A stretch of 13,489 nucleotides of DNA from the NCBI GenBank assembly GCA_009920585.1, contig RFZT01000031.1:1-13489 (forward strand), in the 5' to 3' direction. Every line of letters begins with the position of its first letter. Positions within the stretch are counted from its first letter, which is position 1. The translations under genes were made by a program, and so were the position numbers. This document shows, one piece after another, positions 13,179 through 13,489 of the stretch. This DNA comes from a bacterium (GTDB lineage Bacteria; Verrucomicrobiota; Verrucomicrobiia; Chthoniobacterales; Terrimicrobiaceae). The notes beneath the pieces were generated by a model that saw only the letters and a program-made list of their open reading frames with translations, was not told where the DNA came from and ran no database searches.

Positions 13179-13489
13179 ATGCAAAAAGTCAACATCGCCG
13201 CCATAGTCGGCTTTCTCGGCGTGGCACTGGGGGCTTTTGGAGCCCACGGACTCAAAGCGATCCTGACCGCGCATGATACAACCGCGATCTGGCAAACGGC
13301 CGTTTTTTACCACATCACCCATGCCGTAGCCTCGCTTTGGGCAACCGAAAAGAACCGCACCGTCGTTCGCCTATGGACTGTTGGCATCGCGATATTTTCG
13401 GGCTCGCTCTACCTACTGGCCGTTACCAATGCGCGCTGGCTTGGCGCCATTACGCCAATCGGTGGATTATTTCTTCTCGCGGGATGGGC
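13179..13489 (+). CDS. DUF423 family small membrane protein, partial (runs off window)
   Basis: Open from ATG 13179 to the last base (103 codons plus 2 nt, no stop), so the 3' end lies outside. Family members are about 120-130 residues, so about 20 are missing. It has GFLGVALGAFGAHGLK (11-26), WQTAVFYHITHA (38-49), FSGSLYLL (73-80) and LGAITPIGGLFLLAGW (88-103), the conserved DUF423 (YgdD-type) motifs. Four membrane helices are expected; function is unknown. An in-frame ATG at 13170 would add MLP, but 13179 fits the family N-terminus better. It is divergent from cstA. Confidence 0.88.
   Translation, partial: MQKVNIAAIVGFLGVALGAFGAHGLKAILTAHDTTAIWQTAVFYHITHAVASLWATEKNRTVVRLWTVGIAIFSGSLYLLAVTNARWLGAITPIGGLFLLAGW

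Noticed and set aside
13121..13255. N-terminal extension of cstA to the upstream start at 13255
   Set aside because: The extra 45 residues are not CstA-like and are antisense to a well-supported DUF423 gene.

Overview
The window looks like chromosomal core-metabolism DNA from a bacterium. I lean towards Verrucomicrobiota or another PVC lineage, from the look of the short SucB, the SucA and polynucleotide phosphorylase (PNPase) sequences and the general scarcity of Shine-Dalgarno sites. That is recollection of family resemblance, not a search result. There is no CRISPR array, transposase, rRNA or tRNA gene.

Layout. Bases 84-1645 (minus) hold a RelE/ParE-like protein translationally coupled to a class V aminotransferase. 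Bases 1713-4071 (plus) hold acetyl-CoA synthetase (acs), broken by an internal deletion, followed without a gap by a secreted NAGPA-domain phosphodiester glycosidase. Bases 4011-4346 hold hairpins and short tandem repeats between convergent genes. Bases 4364-8144 (minus) hold sucA-sucB, the E1 and E2 subunits of 2-oxoglutarate dehydrogenase, with sucA broken. Bases 8289-10779 (minus) hold rpsO-pnp, with pnp broken and clear hairpins after rpsO and after pnp. Bases 10910-11272 (plus) hold queD. Bases 11276-13120 (minus) hold a CstA-family carbon-starvation/pyruvate transporter. A DUF423 membrane protein starts at 13179 (plus) and runs off the window.

The genes fit aerobic heterotrophic carbon use: pyruvate or peptide uptake (CstA), acetate activation (Acs) and 2-oxoglutarate oxidation (SucAB). 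RNA turnover and ribosome genes (pnp, rpsO) and 7-deazaguanine synthesis (QueD) lie among them. They form several separate transcription units and I see no sign of a single dedicated system.

The most striking signal is that three highly conserved genes (acs, sucA, pnp) each lack an internal piece, estimated at about 480, 41 and 44 nt. All three losses are out of frame, the flanks are otherwise intact, and the joins are compatible with short repeated bases. The glycosidase 3' end may be a fourth break. This points either to a shared artefact of amplification or assembly, or to very recent gene loss, and should be settled before any biology is read into it. I did not find a convincing new defence or mobile system.
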